From assembly GCF_010614805.1 (NCBI RefSeq), contig NZ_JAAFZC010000001.1, positions 1,156,001 to 1,220,000 of the forward strand: DNA of 64,000 nucleotides. Direction: 5' to 3'. The position numbers were made by a program, and so were the translations under genes. The notes beneath the pieces are model-generated. The model saw only the letters and a list, made by a program, of their open reading frames with translations, ran no database searches and was not told the origin of the DNA. The stretch comes from Pseudooceanicola aestuarii (GTDB lineage Bacteria; Pseudomonadota; Alphaproteobacteria; Rhodobacterales; Rhodobacteraceae). Of the stretch, positions 10,356 through 20,256 are shown piece after piece (the first letter of the stretch is position 1; each line of letters opens with the position of its first letter).

Positions 10356-11104
10356 CCATCGGCGCGAAAGCTGATTTCGCGGGATCGCCCGATGATCAGG
10401 TGATCATGCAGGACCAGCCCCATGGTCGCGCAGGCGCGTTCGATCTGTTCCGTCATGTCGATATCCGCGGGAGAAGGCGAAGGATCGCCTGACGGGTGAT
10501 TATGCACCAGGATCAAGGCGCTGGCATTCAGATCCAGGGCACGTTTCACGACCTCCCGCGGGTAGACCGGGACGTGATTGACGGTTCCCCGCGCCTGTTC
10601 CTCGTCCGCCAGCACGTTGTTCTTCTGGTCGAGGTAGAGAACCCGGAAATGTTCGACCTCCCCATGGGCCATGGTGGCGTGGCAATAGTCCAGCAGGGCC
10701 TGCCAGGAGCTGACGACATCGCGTTTGATCACGCGGGAGCGGGCCAGCCGCTGGGCTGCGGCCTCCACCACCTTCAGCTCGCAGATGACGGCGGGGCCGA
10801 CGCCATTGATCCGCGACAGCCGATCCGGCGGGGCGGTCAACACGCCGTTGAAATCGTGAAAACTGTCCAGCAGGGCGCGTGTCAGTGGTTTCACGTCGCG
10901 GCGAGGGATCGCGCGGAACAGGATGAGTTCCAGCATCTCGTAATCCGCCAGCGCATGTGCCCCCGCCGTCAGGAACCTGTCGCGCAGCCGGGCGCGATGA
11001 TCGCGGATATAGGACGGCAGGCGCCCCCCGGATTGCAGCGCCTGGGCGGGGGCCTCGTCATCGGAGAAGAGGTGCGGGGATTCGTGGAACGCGGGATCGG
11101 ACAT
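10346..11104 (-). CDS. radC: RadC/JAB-domain (JAMM-like) protein
   Basis: A 252-residue protein. The N-terminal part has helix-hairpin-helix-like segments (YEMLELILF; LSRINGVGPAVICELKVVE) and the C-terminal part carries the JAMM metal signature LVHNHPSGDPSPSPADID that defines the RadC family. RadC was first linked to DNA repair, but the biochemical role remains disputed; the fold is that of a zinc protease. The gene converges on the upstream PBP/OmpA gene with a 10-base overlap of coding ends and shares direction with dnaJ and dnaK. The family call is firm, the function is not. Confidence 0.9.
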   Translation of the reverse strand: MSDPAFHESPHLFSDDEAPAQALQSGGRLPSYIRDHRARLRDRFLTAGAHALADYEMLELILFRAIPRRDVKPLTRALLDSFHDFNGVLTAPPDRLSRINGVGPAVICELKVVEAAAQRLARSRVIKRDVVSSWQALLDYCHATMAHGEVEHFRVLYLDQKNNVLADEEQARGTVNHVPVYPREVVKRALDLNASALILVHNHPSGDPSPSPADIDMTEQIERACATMGLVLHDHLIIGRSREISFRADGYL

Positions 11105-11160
11105 GCCGTCAGCATCCGCGCCGAAAGTTTAGAGAAGGTTAAATCCCACTCACCAGATAC

Positions 11161-11187
11161 GAAAGAACCGGCCCTTTTCGGGGCCGG
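11161..11187 (-). terminator. intrinsic terminator after dnaJ
   Basis: On the minus strand CCGGCCC pairs with GGGCCGG over a CGAAAA loop and is followed by TTCTTTC. It lies 33 bases past the dnaJ stop. Confidence 0.65.
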
Positions 11188-11219
11188 CTCTGTGGTAATG
11201 TGGAGAGGCGCCAGGGGCA

Positions 11220-12365
11220 TCACCCTTTCATGGAATCCCAGAACCCTTTGACAGATTTGAAGAATGTCTCCCGTTCAGGATTGTTGTCCGCCGACAGCTC
11301 CTCGAATTCGCGCAGCAGTTCTTTCTGCTTCGACGTCAGGTTAACCGGGGTTTCGGCGGCCAGTTCGATGAACATGTCACCCGCCGGACCGCCGCGCAGG
11401 GCGGGCATGCCCTTGCCACGCAGGCGCATCTGGCGGCCGGATTGGCTGCCTTCGGGGATCTTCACGCGGGATCGGCCGCCGTCGATCGTCGGCACCTCGA
11501 TATCGCCACCGAGGGCCGCAGCGGCCATCGACACAGGTACGCGGCAGAACAGATCCTTGCCATCCCGTTCGAACAGCGGATGTTTCGCCACGTCGATGAA
11601 GATGTAGAGATCGCCCGAAGGGCCGCCGCGCAGCCCGGCCTCCCCCTCGCCACCCAGGCGGATGCGGGTGCCGGTTTCGACGCCGGCGGGGATGTTCACG
11701 GACAGGGAGCGGTCCCGCTCCACACGGCCCTGGCCACCGCAGGCCTTGCAGGGGTTCTTGATGATCTGACCCATGCCCGAACAGGTCGGACAGGTGCGTT
11801 CGACGGTAAAGAATCCCTGTTGCGCCCGAACCTTGCCCATGCCCGAACAGGTGGGGCAGGTGGTGGGTTCGACACCCCCTTCGGCACCGGCACCGTCACA
11901 GGCGGTACATTGCACCGAAGTCGGGACATTGATGGTTTTCTGCAGCCCGCCATAGGCTTCTTCCAGCGTGACCCGCAGGTTGTAGCGCAGGTCGGCGCCA
12001 CGGGTTGCGCGCTGGCGCCCACCGCCCCCGCGACCGCCCATGAAATCGCCGAAAAGATCGTCGAACACATCCGAGAAGGCCGAGGCGAAATCGCCCTGTC
12101 CACCGGCACCGGGACGGCCACCGCCGCCACCCATTCCGCCTTCGAAGGCCGCATGCCCGAACCGGTCATAGGCGGCCTTCTTCTCGGCGTCGCGCAGGAC
12201 CTCGTAGGCTTCGTTGACTTCCTTGAACTGCTCTTCCGAGCCGGGGTTGTCCTTGTTGCGGTCGGGATGCAGCTCCTTGGCCTTCTTGCGGAAGGCTTTC
12301 TTGAGCTCGTCGGCATCGGCGGATTTCGATACGCCGAGAGCCTCGTAATAATCGCGTTTCGCCAC
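11220..12365 (-). CDS. dnaJ: chaperone DnaJ (Hsp40), type I
   Basis: Co-chaperone that delivers unfolded proteins to DnaK and stimulates its ATPase. The 381-residue protein, starting at a GTG preceded by GGAAGGG, has a J domain with HPD at residues 33-35, a Gly/Phe-rich linker full of GGGGG runs, four CXXCXGXG zinc-finger repeats (for example [16 protein letters not shown]), and a C-terminal substrate-binding domain. This full domain set marks a true DnaJ rather than CbpA. It follows dnaK by 82 bases in the same direction and probably shares its heat-shock transcript. Confidence 0.98.
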   Translation of the reverse strand: MAKRDYYEALGVSKSADADELKKAFRKKAKELHPDRNKDNPGSEEQFKEVNEAYEVLRDAEKKAAYDRFGHAAFEGGMGGGGGRPGAGGQGDFASAFSDVFDDLFGDFMGGRGGGGRQRATRGADLRYNLRVTLEEAYGGLQKTINVPTSVQCTACDGAGAEGGVEPTTCPTCSGMGKVRAQQGFFTVERTCPTCSGMGQIIKNPCKACGGQGRVERDRSLSVNIPAGVETGTRIRLGGEGEAGLRGGPSGDLYIFIDVAKHPLFERDGKDLFCRVPVSMAAAALGGDIEVPTIDGGRSRVKIPEGSQSGRQMRLRGKGMPALRGGPAGDMFIELAAETPVNLTSKQKELLREFEELSADNNPERETFFKSVKGFWDSMKG

Positions 12366-12395
12366 GAGAGGGTTTCCCTTCCTCTGGAACGCAGA

Positions 12396-12426
12396 GGGCC
12401 GGCCCGCCCGAAAGGAGGACCGGCCC
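12396..12426 (-). promoter_or_regulatory. intercistronic hairpin between dnaK and dnaJ
   Basis: GGGCCGG (12396-12402) pairs with CCGGCCC (12420-12426) around a 17-base loop. Placed between dnaK and dnaJ it could act as a partial terminator or processing site that lowers dnaJ output relative to dnaK; that role is inference. Confidence 0.4.
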
Positions 12427-12447
12427 CGAAGGTTCCGTTATGCCTTT

Positions 12448-14367
12448 TTACGCACGCTTGTCGTCGTCCAGATCTTCGAAATCGGCGTCGACGATATCGT
12501 CGTCTTCCGAGTTCGATCCGGCGGCGGTATCGGCGGCGGGCTGTTGCTCCTCACCGTCGTCCTGTTGCGCCTTGTAGATGGCCTCGCCCAGCTTCATCGC
12601 GGCTTCGGTGACGTTCTGAATCCCGGACTTGATCTTGTCCGCATCGCCGGATTCCAGCTCGTCCCGCAGGGCGGCAACGGCCAGTTCGATGGCCTCGATC
12701 GTGGTGGGATCGACCTTGTCGCCGTGCTCTTCCATCGACTTTTCGGTCGAATGGATGAGGCTCTCCGCCTGGTTGGTCGCTTCGACCAGATCCTTGCGGG
12801 CCTTGTCCGCCTCGGCGTTTTCCTCGGCGTCCTTGACCATCTTGTCGATGTCCGCGTCGGACAGACCGCCGGAGGCCTGGATCGTGATCGTCTGCTCCTT
12901 GCCGGTCGCCTTGTCCTTGGCGCCGACCGACACGATGCCGTTGGCGTCGATGTCAAACGTCACTTCGATCTGCGGCATACCGCGCGGTGCGGGGGGGATG
13001 TCCTCCAGGTTGAACTGGCCCAGCATCTTGTTGTCCGCAGCCATTTCCCGCTCCCCCTGGAAGACCCGGATGGTCACGGCGTTCTGGTGATCCTCGGCGG
13101 TGGAGAAGACTTGCGACTTCTTCGTCGGGATCGTGGTGTTGCGGTCGATCAGCCGGGTGAAGACACCGCCCAGCGTTTCGATCCCCAGGGACAGGGGCGT
13201 GACGTCCAGCAGGACGACATCCTTCACGTCACCTTGCAGAACACCGGCCTGGATGGCGGCGCCCAGGGCGACGACCTCGTCCGGGTTCACACCGCGGTGG
13301 GGTTCCTTGCCGAAGAACTTGGTCACTTCCTCGATCACGCGGGGCATGCGGGTCATGCCACCGACCAGGACCACCTCGTCCACGTCATCCTTGGTCAGGC
13401 CGGCATCCTTCAGCGCGGCCTGGCAGGGCTTCAGCGAGGCCTTGATCAGGTCACCGACCAGGCTTTCCAGCTTGGCACGGGTCAGCTTCATGACCATGTG
13501 CAGCGGCTGGCCATTGGCCCCCATGGAGATGAACGGCTGGTTGATTTCGGTCTGCGAGGACGACGAAAGCTCGATCTTGGCCTTCTCCGCCGCTTCTTTC
13601 AGACGTTGCAGCGCCATCTTGTCCTGGGTGAGGTCGACGGAGTGCTCTTTCTTGAACTCCTCGGCCAGGTAGTTGACGATCCGCATGTCGAAATCTTCAC
13701 CGCCCAGGAACGTGTCCCCGTTGGTGGATTTCACTTCGAACAGGCCGTCGTCGATTTCCAGGATGGTCACGTCGAACGTGCCGCCGCCGAGGTCATAGAC
13801 CGCGATCGTCTGGCTTTCGTCCTTGTCCAGGCCATAGGCCAGGGCCGCAGCCGTCGGTTCGTTGATGATCCGCAGCACTTCCAGCCCGGCGATCTTGCCG
13901 GCGTCCTTGGTGGCCTGACGCTGGGCGTCGTTGAAATAGGCGGGGACGGTGATGACGGCCTGCGTCACCTCTTCGCCCAGGTAGCTTTCCGCCGTTTCCT
14001 TCATCTTGCCGAGGATGAAGGCAGAGATCTGGCTGGGCGAATATTTCTCGCCCTTGGATTCGACCCAGGCATCACCGTTGCCGCCGTTGATCACGTTGTA
14101 CGGCAGGTTCTTCTTGTCCTTGGCCAGGTCCGCATCGTCGGCGCGGCGGCCGATCAGGCGTTTGACACCAAAGACGGTGTTGCTTGGGTTCGTAACGGCC
14201 TGGCGCTTTGCGGCCTGACCGACAAGACGTTCGTCATCCGTAAAGGCGACGATGGAGGGCGTCGTGCGCGCCCCTTCGGAGTTTTCGATGACCTTGGGCT
14301 GCGAACCATCCATGATGGCAACGCAGGAGTTGGTGGTCCCGAGGTCGATACCGATCACTTTACCCAT
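12448..14367 (-). CDS. dnaK: chaperone DnaK (Hsp70)
   Basis: ATP-driven chaperone central to the heat-shock response. The start at ATG 14367 ([20 protein letters not shown]) is preceded by GGAAGGGA and gives 639 residues, the usual DnaK length. The actin-like ATPase domain shows phosphate-binding IDLGTTNS and [15 protein letters not shown]; the interdomain linker is [17 protein letters not shown], and the C-terminus is the acidic, mobile tail ending in [13 protein letters not shown]. Upstream in-frame codons are not Hsp70-like. A heat-shock promoter lies about 110 bases ahead. Confidence 0.98.
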   Translation of the reverse strand: MGKVIGIDLGTTNSCVAIMDGSQPKVIENSEGARTTPSIVAFTDDERLVGQAAKRQAVTNPSNTVFGVKRLIGRRADDADLAKDKKNLPYNVINGGNGDAWVESKGEKYSPSQISAFILGKMKETAESYLGEEVTQAVITVPAYFNDAQRQATKDAGKIAGLEVLRIINEPTAAALAYGLDKDESQTIAVYDLGGGTFDVTILEIDDGLFEVKSTNGDTFLGGEDFDMRIVNYLAEEFKKEHSVDLTQDKMALQRLKEAAEKAKIELSSSSQTEINQPFISMGANGQPLHMVMKLTRAKLESLVGDLIKASLKPCQAALKDAGLTKDDVDEVVLVGGMTRMPRVIEEVTKFFGKEPHRGVNPDEVVALGAAIQAGVLQGDVKDVVLLDVTPLSLGIETLGGVFTRLIDRNTTIPTKKSQVFSTAEDHQNAVTIRVFQGEREMAADNKMLGQFNLEDIPPAPRGMPQIEVTFDIDANGIVSVGAKDKATGKEQTITIQASGGLSDADIDKMVKDAEENAEADKARKDLVEATNQAESLIHSTEKSMEEHGDKVDPTTIEAIELAVAALRDELESGDADKIKSGIQNVTEAAMKLGEAIYKAQQDDGEEQQPAADTAAGSNSEDDDIVDADFEDLDDDKRA

Positions 14368-14478
14368 GTGTTCAATCCCTTCCAATTGAGGCGATGTGAC
14401 GGGAGGAAGACCCGTTGCGGCATCCGCCACCCGTTCGAGACGCGGCGGCCAGATGTCTGTCTGCCACGGTTCTCGGCG

Positions 14479-14508
14479 TATATAAGAAGGGGCCATGGGG
14501 GCTGCAAG
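14479..14508 (-). promoter_or_regulatory. RpoH (sigma-32) heat-shock promoter of dnaK
   Basis: On the minus strand CTTG (14505-14508) is followed after 18 bases by CTTATATA (14479-14486). This fits the alphaproteobacterial RpoH consensus as I know it, CTTG, 17-18 bases, CYTATNT. The dnaK start is about 110 bases downstream. Position, spacing and the gene controlled all agree. Confidence 0.75.
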
Positions 14509-14605
14509 CCGGGTTGGCGCCGCCACGGGCCAAATTTTGCAAAACGTTGCAGTGCGGACGTAAGGTCGCGCACGGCTGGGCGGTCCGGGCGGGGAGACGG
14601 AAAAC

Positions 14606-15211
14606 ATGGCGGAGACATTGGAGATACGGGGGGTGCGGATCCTGAAGGCCTTTCTGGACCGACCCGCGCAGGAAGCTCTGGTCGAGGATCTGCGCCGGGT
14701 CGTGCGTGCCGCGCCGTTTGTCACCCCCGTGACCCGATGGGGCAAGGAGATGTCGGTGCGCATGACCTCGGCCGGGCGCTATGGCTGGATCACCGACCGG
14801 CGTGGCTATCGCTACGAGGCGCGGCACCCGGACGGCCAGCCCTGGCCGCCGATTCCCGACCGGGTGCTGCGGATCTGGGACGAAGTGACCGGGCTGGACC
14901 GGCGGCCGGATTGCTGCCTGGTCAACCATTACCGCGAAGGCGCCCGGATGGGCCTGCACCAGGACCGGGACGAGGCCGATTTCGGCTGGCCCGTTGTCTC
15001 TGTCTCGCTGGGGGAATCGGCGCTGTTTCGCATCGGCAACACCGAACGCGGCGGAAAGACTGAATCGGTCTGGCTGGATTCCGGCGATGTGGCGGTGATG
15101 GGCGGCCCGGCGCGCCTGCTGTTTCACGGGGTGGACCGTATCCGGCCGGGGTCCTCCACCCTGCTGCACGGCGGCGGGCGGTTGAACCTGACATTGCGGG
15201 TGGTCGACTGA
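14606..15211 (+). CDS. alkB: AlkB-family 2-oxoglutarate/Fe(II) dioxygenase (alkylated DNA repair)
   Basis: Removes methyl groups from 1-methyladenine and 3-methylcytosine by oxidation. The 201-residue protein has the jelly-roll core with iron ligands HXD in LHQDRDE and the distal histidine in [10 protein letters not shown], then the 2-oxoglutarate-binding RLNLTLR at the C-terminus. The [14 protein letters not shown] stretch is typical of bacterial AlkB. It diverges from dnaK. The DNA versus RNA substrate cannot be told from sequence. Confidence 0.94.
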   Translation: MAETLEIRGVRILKAFLDRPAQEALVEDLRRVVRAAPFVTPVTRWGKEMSVRMTSAGRYGWITDRRGYRYEARHPDGQPWPPIPDRVLRIWDEVTGLDRRPDCCLVNHYREGARMGLHQDRDEADFGWPVVSVSLGESALFRIGNTERGGKTESVWLDSGDVAVMGGPARLLFHGVDRIRPGSSTLLHGGGRLNLTLRVVD

Positions 15212-15214
15212 TTC

Positions 15215-16036
15215 CTAGCGCCGCGCGCCCCAGGACAGGGAGACATGCTTGCGCGTGTAGAATTCCGCCATGAAGCCGATCATCAGCAGCGCCAGACCCA
15301 CCAGCACCGGGTAATGCCAGTTCGAATAGCGCGGGAAATAGTTGATGAACGTGTAGCCCCGCGCCTGGTCGATGGCATGGAACAACGGGTTCCAGTCGAA
15401 CATCCGCAGCATGTAGCCTGGCAGCATGTTGGCCACGAACATCTTGCCCGAGGCGATCATGTTGGCCCGCGTGTACAGCTGCGTCAGGATCGCCGTCGCT
15501 TCGGGGAACCAGGGTTTCAACGCCATGGAGATCATGCCGACCCCGATCCCGGTGAACCAGGCGATCAGCACGCAGCCAAAGGCGCTGATCGGGTCTTCGA
15601 TTTCCACGGGGACAAAGGCGACGTGGTAGACGAACAGGATCACCGCCAGCGTCAGCACCTGCACATAAAGCGCCGAGAGCGCCGCCGACAGGATCGCGAT
15701 CACGGTGTTCATCGGCGCATGTTTCATCATCGGGGCGGCCGGTCCTTCGGCCCCGGCGACGGCGCCGACGGTGCGCACATGGGTCATGTAAAGGAACACG
15801 CCCGACAGCACGAACAGCAGGAAATCGCCCCGGATCGCATTGCCGCGCAGGCCCAGGATGGCGAACATGGCGTAGAACACGCCCATCATCACGATCATCC
15901 GGATCAGGTTGTTCAGGATCGACAGGATGGCGTTGTTGTGGGTCTTGCGGATCGCATGGGCGGTGGAATGGTAGATCAGCTCCAGCATCGCGACGGCGGA
16001 GCCCAGGGTGTTCTGCGGCTTGCGTTGTTCAAACAT
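15215..16036 (-). CDS. polysaccharide ABC exporter permease (KpsM/RfbA-like)
   Basis: Inner-membrane subunit of an ABC-2 exporter for capsule or O-antigen type polymer. Start ATG 16036 (MFEQRKPQNTLGSAVAMLEL) gives 273 residues; an N-terminal extension in frame lacks membrane-protein character. About six membrane helices are visible (LIRMIVMMGVFYAMFAILGL; LALLMIGFMAEFYTRKHVSL), with the amphipathic PMMKHAPMNTVIAI segment seen in the family. No KpsT-like ATPase is adjacent, so the partner must be elsewhere. It diverges from cysQ and the glycosyltransferase genes, consistent with export of their product. Confidence 0.85.
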   Translation of the reverse strand: MFEQRKPQNTLGSAVAMLELIYHSTAHAIRKTHNNAILSILNNLIRMIVMMGVFYAMFAILGLRGNAIRGDFLLFVLSGVFLYMTHVRTVGAVAGAEGPAAPMMKHAPMNTVIAILSAALSALYVQVLTLAVILFVYHVAFVPVEIEDPISAFGCVLIAWFTGIGVGMISMALKPWFPEATAILTQLYTRANMIASGKMFVANMLPGYMLRMFDWNPLFHAIDQARGYTFINYFPRYSNWHYPVLVGLALLMIGFMAEFYTRKHVSLSWGARR

Positions 16037-16170
16037 CTCGTTGCCTTTGCCTGCCCGGGGGTGTTTTTCTTGTCGAAACCGGATGGTGCCCCTATGGGCG
16101 ATGATATGCGATGCGCCCCCGCCCATCAATCGCGGCGGCCGGGCGCGCAAAAGGGACAAAGGATCAGGCA

Positions 16171-16968
16171 GTGGATTACCAACACCTTGTGGCCGAAATG
16201 CGCCGGCTTGCGATCGAAGCGGGGGCACGGATCATGGAGATCTACGAAAGCGACGATTTGGAGGTGAAGGCCAAGTCGGACGACAGCCCGGTCACCGCCG
16301 CGGACGAGGCGGCGGATGCGCTGATCTCGGCCGGGTTGCGCGACGCCTTCGCGGATGTCTACCTGGTGACCGAGGAACAGGCGGCCTCCCACGCTGGTGG
16401 GGCGGCGACCTTCCTGATCGTCGATCCGCTGGACGGAACCAAGGAATTCATCAAGCGGCGCGGCGATTTCACCGTCAACATCGCGCTGGTGGAGGACGGC
16501 GTGCCGGTCCGTGGCGTCGTCTATGCCCCGGCACGTGGCCGGATGTTCTATACCCTTGCCGATGGCACCAGCGTCGAGGAAACCGGCGCGCTGGACCCGT
16601 CCGCGCCGGGCGATCTGAAACCCATCCGCGTCGGCACGCCGGACAACGCCGCACTGGCGGTCGTGGCCTCCAAGTCGCACCGGGATGCGGCGACGGATGC
16701 CTATATCGGAAAATATGCCGTGGCCGACAGCCGCTCTGCCGGGTCGTCGCTGAAATTCTGCCTTGTCGCCACGGGGGAGGCCGATCTCTATCCCCGTCTG
16801 GGTCGCACCATGGAATGGGACACCGCCGCCGGTGATGCCGTGCTGCGCGGCGCGGGCGGACAGGTGGTGCGGTTCGACGACCATGGCCCCCTGACCTACG
16901 GCAAGGACGGCTACGAGAATCCGTTCTTCATCGCCCTTGCCCCCGGGGTCGACCTGAAGGCGCCCTGA
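16171..16968 (+). CDS. cysQ: 3'(2'),5'-bisphosphate nucleotidase CysQ
   Basis: Hydrolyses PAP, the by-product of sulfate transfer from PAPS, to AMP. I prefer the GTG start at 16171 (VDYQHLVAEMRRLAIEAG) with AAAGGA upstream, giving 265 residues; an ATG at 16111 would add a basic non-family tail. The metal-binding inositol-phosphatase motifs are clear: KSDDSPVTAADEAAD, VDPLDGTKEF and EWDTAAGDA. The next gene starts 3 bases after its stop. The presence of a sulfotransferase in the same cluster gives a direct reason for PAP removal here. Confidence 0.95.
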   Translation: MDYQHLVAEMRRLAIEAGARIMEIYESDDLEVKAKSDDSPVTAADEAADALISAGLRDAFADVYLVTEEQAASHAGGAATFLIVDPLDGTKEFIKRRGDFTVNIALVEDGVPVRGVVYAPARGRMFYTLADGTSVEETGALDPSAPGDLKPIRVGTPDNAALAVVASKSHRDAATDAYIGKYAVADSRSAGSSLKFCLVATGEADLYPRLGRTMEWDTAAGDAVLRGAGGQVVRFDDHGPLTYGKDGYENPFFIALAPGVDLKAP

Positions 16969-16971
16969 ACG

Positions 16972-18216
16972 ATGGCCCCCCTGCCGGTCAGCGTCATTGT
17001 CGTCAGCCGTCACCGCCCGGCCGAGCTGGCCCGTTGCCTGACCGGCCTGTCGCGCCTGGCTTATGACCTGTTCGAAGTCGTGGTGGTCGCCTGCCCGCAG
17101 GGCGCCGAGGTGGTACGCCGCTCTGCCCTCGCGACGGAGGCCAAGCTGGTGGAATTCGACCGCGCCAACATATCCGTGGCGCGCAACCGGGGCGTGGCGG
17201 TGGCAGCGGGCGAAATCGTCGCCTTCATCGACGATGACGCGGTGCCGGAAACCGCCTGGCTGACCCACTTGGCGCGCCCCTTCGCGCAGGATCGCGTGGC
17301 CGCCGCCACCGGCTTTGTCCGGGGGCGCAACGGCATCACCTTTCAATCCCGCGCCGCTGCGATCACCCCCACGGGCGACACCGTGCCGCTGGAGGTCGAT
17401 CCGCAGCGCACCACCCTGCTGACCGGTGCGCCGGGGCGGGGGATCAAGACGGTGGGCACCAACATGGCATTCCGGCGCAGTGAACTGGCGCGGATCGGCG
17501 GGTTCGATCCGGCCTTCGCCTTCTACCTGGACGAGGCGGATGTGAACATGCGGCTGGCCCGTGCCGGGGCCGTTACCGCGGTGGTGCCCCTGGCCGAGGT
17601 GCATCACGGCTATGCCGCCAGTGCCCTGCGCCGGGCTGATCGCACGCCGCGTGACCTTTATGAGATCGGGGCAAGCCTGTCGGCCTTCCTGCTGCGCCAT
17701 TGCCCGCAGGACAGCCGCGACGGGGCCCGCGCCCGATTCCGCGCTGAACGTCGCCGCTGGCTGCTGGAGCACATGGTGACCGGTCGGCTGGACCCTGCCG
17801 GGGTGCGGCGCCTGTTGCGGCGGCTGGATCACGGGCTGGCACAGGGGCTGATGCGTCCCGGCGACACCTTGCCGCCCATTCCGCACCCGCCGGGCTGGTT
17901 CCGTCCGGTTCCGCCCCGCCTGCGCGGCGCGCCCGTGGTGCTGCGCACCAAACCGTTCCGCCGCCATGCCATCCGGGCGCAGGCCCGCGCCCTGGCCCGG
18001 CAAGGCCGGCCCGTCACCCTGCTGGATTTCAGCCTGAGCGCCCTGTTTCACAAGGTCTCGATGGAGGCCGAAACCGGCCTGTGGCGGCAGGCGGGGGGGC
18101 TGTGGGGGCGCAGTGACCGGAGCGACCGGCTGCTGCGACTCTGGACCCCGGCCGCGCGCCAGCGCCGGGAACTGGCCCGGATCACCCGCCAGAGGTGGAA
18201 CCGCGAAGATGCCTGA
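16972..18216 (+). CDS. family 2 glycosyltransferase
   Basis: A 414-residue cytosolic sugar transferase with a GT-A fold at residues 5-220: SVIVVSRHRPAELARCL at the start, the nucleotide-sugar DXD region FIDDDAVPE near residue 85, and FLDEADVNMRLA near residue 185, the place of the acceptor-side acidic residues. The C-terminal 190 residues are arginine-rich, without membrane helices, and not recognised. It starts 3 bases after cysQ and so is probably co-transcribed with it. Donor and acceptor sugars are unknown. Confidence 0.88.
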   Translation: MAPLPVSVIVVSRHRPAELARCLTGLSRLAYDLFEVVVVACPQGAEVVRRSALATEAKLVEFDRANISVARNRGVAVAAGEIVAFIDDDAVPETAWLTHLARPFAQDRVAAATGFVRGRNGITFQSRAAAITPTGDTVPLEVDPQRTTLLTGAPGRGIKTVGTNMAFRRSELARIGGFDPAFAFYLDEADVNMRLARAGAVTAVVPLAEVHHGYAASALRRADRTPRDLYEIGASLSAFLLRHCPQDSRDGARARFRAERRRWLLEHMVTGRLDPAGVRRLLRRLDHGLAQGLMRPGDTLPPIPHPPGWFRPVPPRLRGAPVVLRTKPFRRHAIRAQARALARQGRPVTLLDFSLSALFHKVSMEAETGLWRQAGGLWGRSDRSDRLLRLWTPAARQRRELARITRQRWNREDA

Positions 18217-18285
18217 GACGTTGGCAGTTCCACGATGATACCGCGGTTCCGCCTCAATTCACCAAGGGTGAACATGTATCATTAA

Positions 18286-18306
18286 CCAAGGGCATGTTAG
18301 CCTTGG
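18286..18306. promoter_or_regulatory. inverted repeat upstream of galU
   Basis: CCAAGG and CCTTGG are separated by 9 bases, and a further CCAAGGG copy lies at 18262-18268. It sits 49 bases before the galU start in the only sizeable gap of this part of the cluster, so it may be an operator; the regulator is unknown. Confidence 0.3.
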
Positions 18307-18354
18307 GATCCGTGCATCAACCGGTATCCGCACAATGAATTATGAGGTCGACCA

Positions 18355-19251
18355 GTGAAGAAACGCATTACAAAGGCAATTTTCCCCGTTGCGGGCCTGG
18401 GCACACGATTCCTGCCGGCGACGAAATCGGTTCCCAAGGAAATCATGACTCTGGTGGACCGCCCCCTGATCCAATACGCCATCGACGAGGCGCGCGCCGC
18501 CGGGATCAAGGAATTCATCTTCGTCACCTCTCGCGGGAAAGGCGCGCTGGAGGATTATTTCGACCATTCCCCGCAGCTGGAATCCGAACTTCGCAAGAAG
18601 GGGAAGGATGACCTGCTGGACATTCTCAAGACCACCAACATGGACAGTGGCGCGATCGCCTATATCCGCCAGCACAAGGCGCTGGGCCTGGGCCACGCAG
18701 TCTGGTGCGCGCGGCGTCTGGTGGGCAACGAACCTTTCGCCGTGATCCTGCCCGATGACGTGATCGCCGCCGACAAGCCCTGCCTGCAACAGATGGTCGA
18801 AGCTTTCGAGGACAATCCCACCAACATGGTCGCCGCCATGGAAGTGCCGGAGGACAAGGCTCATGCCTATGGCGTGCTGGACGTGAAGGAGACGAAGGGC
18901 AATGTCGTCTCTGTCGGTGGTATGGTGGAGAAGCCCGCACCGGGCGAGGCGCCGTCGAACCTGGCGGTCATCGGCCGCTACCTGCTGACACCGCAGATCA
19001 TGAAGAACCTCGACCAGATGAAGAAGGGCAAGGGCGGCGAAGTCCAGTTGACCGACGCCATCGCCGAGGAAATCAACGCCGGGCGCGACGTGCTGGGTTA
19101 CCGGTTCAACGGGCAGCGCTTCGATTGCGGCTCCAAGGCCGGGTTCCTTCAGGCCACCGTGTCCTTTGGCCTGTCGCGCGACGATCTGCGCGGGGAGCTG
19201 ATGGAATACCTTCAGGATATCGTGGGCGGCAGCCGGGCCGCGGCCGAATAG
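18355..19251 (+). CDS. galU: UTP-glucose-1-phosphate uridylyltransferase
   Basis: Makes UDP-glucose, the activated sugar for envelope polysaccharides. The GTG start at 18355 has GAGGT six bases upstream and gives 298 residues. The N-terminal FPVAGLGTRFLPATKSVPKE contains the nucleotidyltransferase signature, followed by VDRPLIQYAIDEA, the ILPDDVI metal-binding aspartates and QRFDCGSKAGFLQAT. GalE follows 18 bases later, so UDP-glucose made here can be epimerised at once to UDP-galactose for the glycosyltransferases downstream. Confidence 0.97.
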   Translation: MKKRITKAIFPVAGLGTRFLPATKSVPKEIMTLVDRPLIQYAIDEARAAGIKEFIFVTSRGKGALEDYFDHSPQLESELRKKGKDDLLDILKTTNMDSGAIAYIRQHKALGLGHAVWCARRLVGNEPFAVILPDDVIAADKPCLQQMVEAFEDNPTNMVAAMEVPEDKAHAYGVLDVKETKGNVVSVGGMVEKPAPGEAPSNLAVIGRYLLTPQIMKNLDQMKKGKGGEVQLTDAIAEEINAGRDVLGYRFNGQRFDCGSKAGFLQATVSFGLSRDDLRGELMEYLQDIVGGSRAAAE

Positions 19252-19269
19252 AGCGCGCGGATCCCACGC

Positions 19270-20256
19270 ATGAATGCACATGTTCTGGTAACAGGCGGCG
19301 CGGGCTACATCGGCTCTCATGCCTGCAAGGCGCTGCGCGCGGCGGGGTTCGTGCCCGTCACTTTCGACAATCTGGTCACCGGCTGGAAGGACGCGGTGAA
19401 ATTCGGCCCGTTCGAACAGGGCGACCTGCTGGAGAAGTCGCGACTGGCGGAGGTCTTTGCCAAATATTCCCCCGTCGCCGTGATGCATTTCGCCGCCCTC
19501 AGCCAGGTCGGAGAGAGCATGTCCGAGCCGGGTCGCTACTGGCGGAACAACGTGCTTGGCTCGCTCAACCTGATCGAGGCGGCAGCAGAGGCGGGGTGCC
19601 TGAACTTCGTCTTCTCCTCCACCTGCGCGACCTATGGTGAACAGGACAACGTCCTGCTGGACGAGGACAGCGCGCAATTGCCGATCAACGCCTATGGCTC
19701 CTCCAAGCGCGCGATCGAGGAAATCCTGGAGAATTTCGGCCATTCCGCCGGGATGCAATCGGTGATCTTCCGCTATTTCAACGTCGCCGGGGCTGATCCC
19801 GAGGGGGAGGTAGGTGAATTCCACCGTCCCGAGACGCATCTGGTGCCCATCATCCTTGAGGCAATCGACGGCAAGCGCCCGGAGCTGACCATCTTCGGCA
19901 CCGATTACGACACGCCCGACGGCACTTGCATCCGCGATTACGTGCATGTCTGCGACCTGGTGGATGCCCATGTGCTGGGCCTGCGCTGGCTGTTGGACGG
20001 GCGCGGCACGCGGGTGTTCAACCTTGGTACCGGCACCGGGTTTTCGGTGCGCGAGGTCATGGATGCCTCCGGCGTGGTGACAAACCGCCCCGTCCCGTGG
20101 GAAGAAGGACCGCGCCGGGCGGGCGATTGCACCCGGCTGGTCTCCGGCTCCACCCGCGCGCGGGTGGAACTGGGGTGGTCGCCCGGCCGCTCGACCTTGC
20201 AGGAGATGATTGCCGATGCCTGGCGGTGGCACCAAAGCGGACATTACGAGGGCTGA
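19270..20256 (+). CDS. galE: UDP-glucose 4-epimerase
   Basis: Interconverts UDP-glucose and UDP-galactose with tightly bound NAD. The 328-residue short-chain dehydrogenase begins with the Rossmann motif VTGGAGYIGSHACK, has the SSTCATYG strand with catalytic Ser/Thr, and the YXXXK pair in NAYGSSKRAIEE, then the substrate-side RYFNVAGADPEGEVGE. It directly follows galU. Its 3' end overlaps the next glycosyltransferase gene in another frame by about 41 bases. Confidence 0.96.
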   Translation: MNAHVLVTGGAGYIGSHACKALRAAGFVPVTFDNLVTGWKDAVKFGPFEQGDLLEKSRLAEVFAKYSPVAVMHFAALSQVGESMSEPGRYWRNNVLGSLNLIEAAAEAGCLNFVFSSTCATYGEQDNVLLDEDSAQLPINAYGSSKRAIEEILENFGHSAGMQSVIFRYFNVAGADPEGEVGEFHRPETHLVPIILEAIDGKRPELTIFGTDYDTPDGTCIRDYVHVCDLVDAHVLGLRWLLDGRGTRVFNLGTGTGFSVREVMDASGVVTNRPVPWEEGPRRAGDCTRLVSGSTRARVELGWSPGRSTLQEMIADAWRWHQSGHYEG

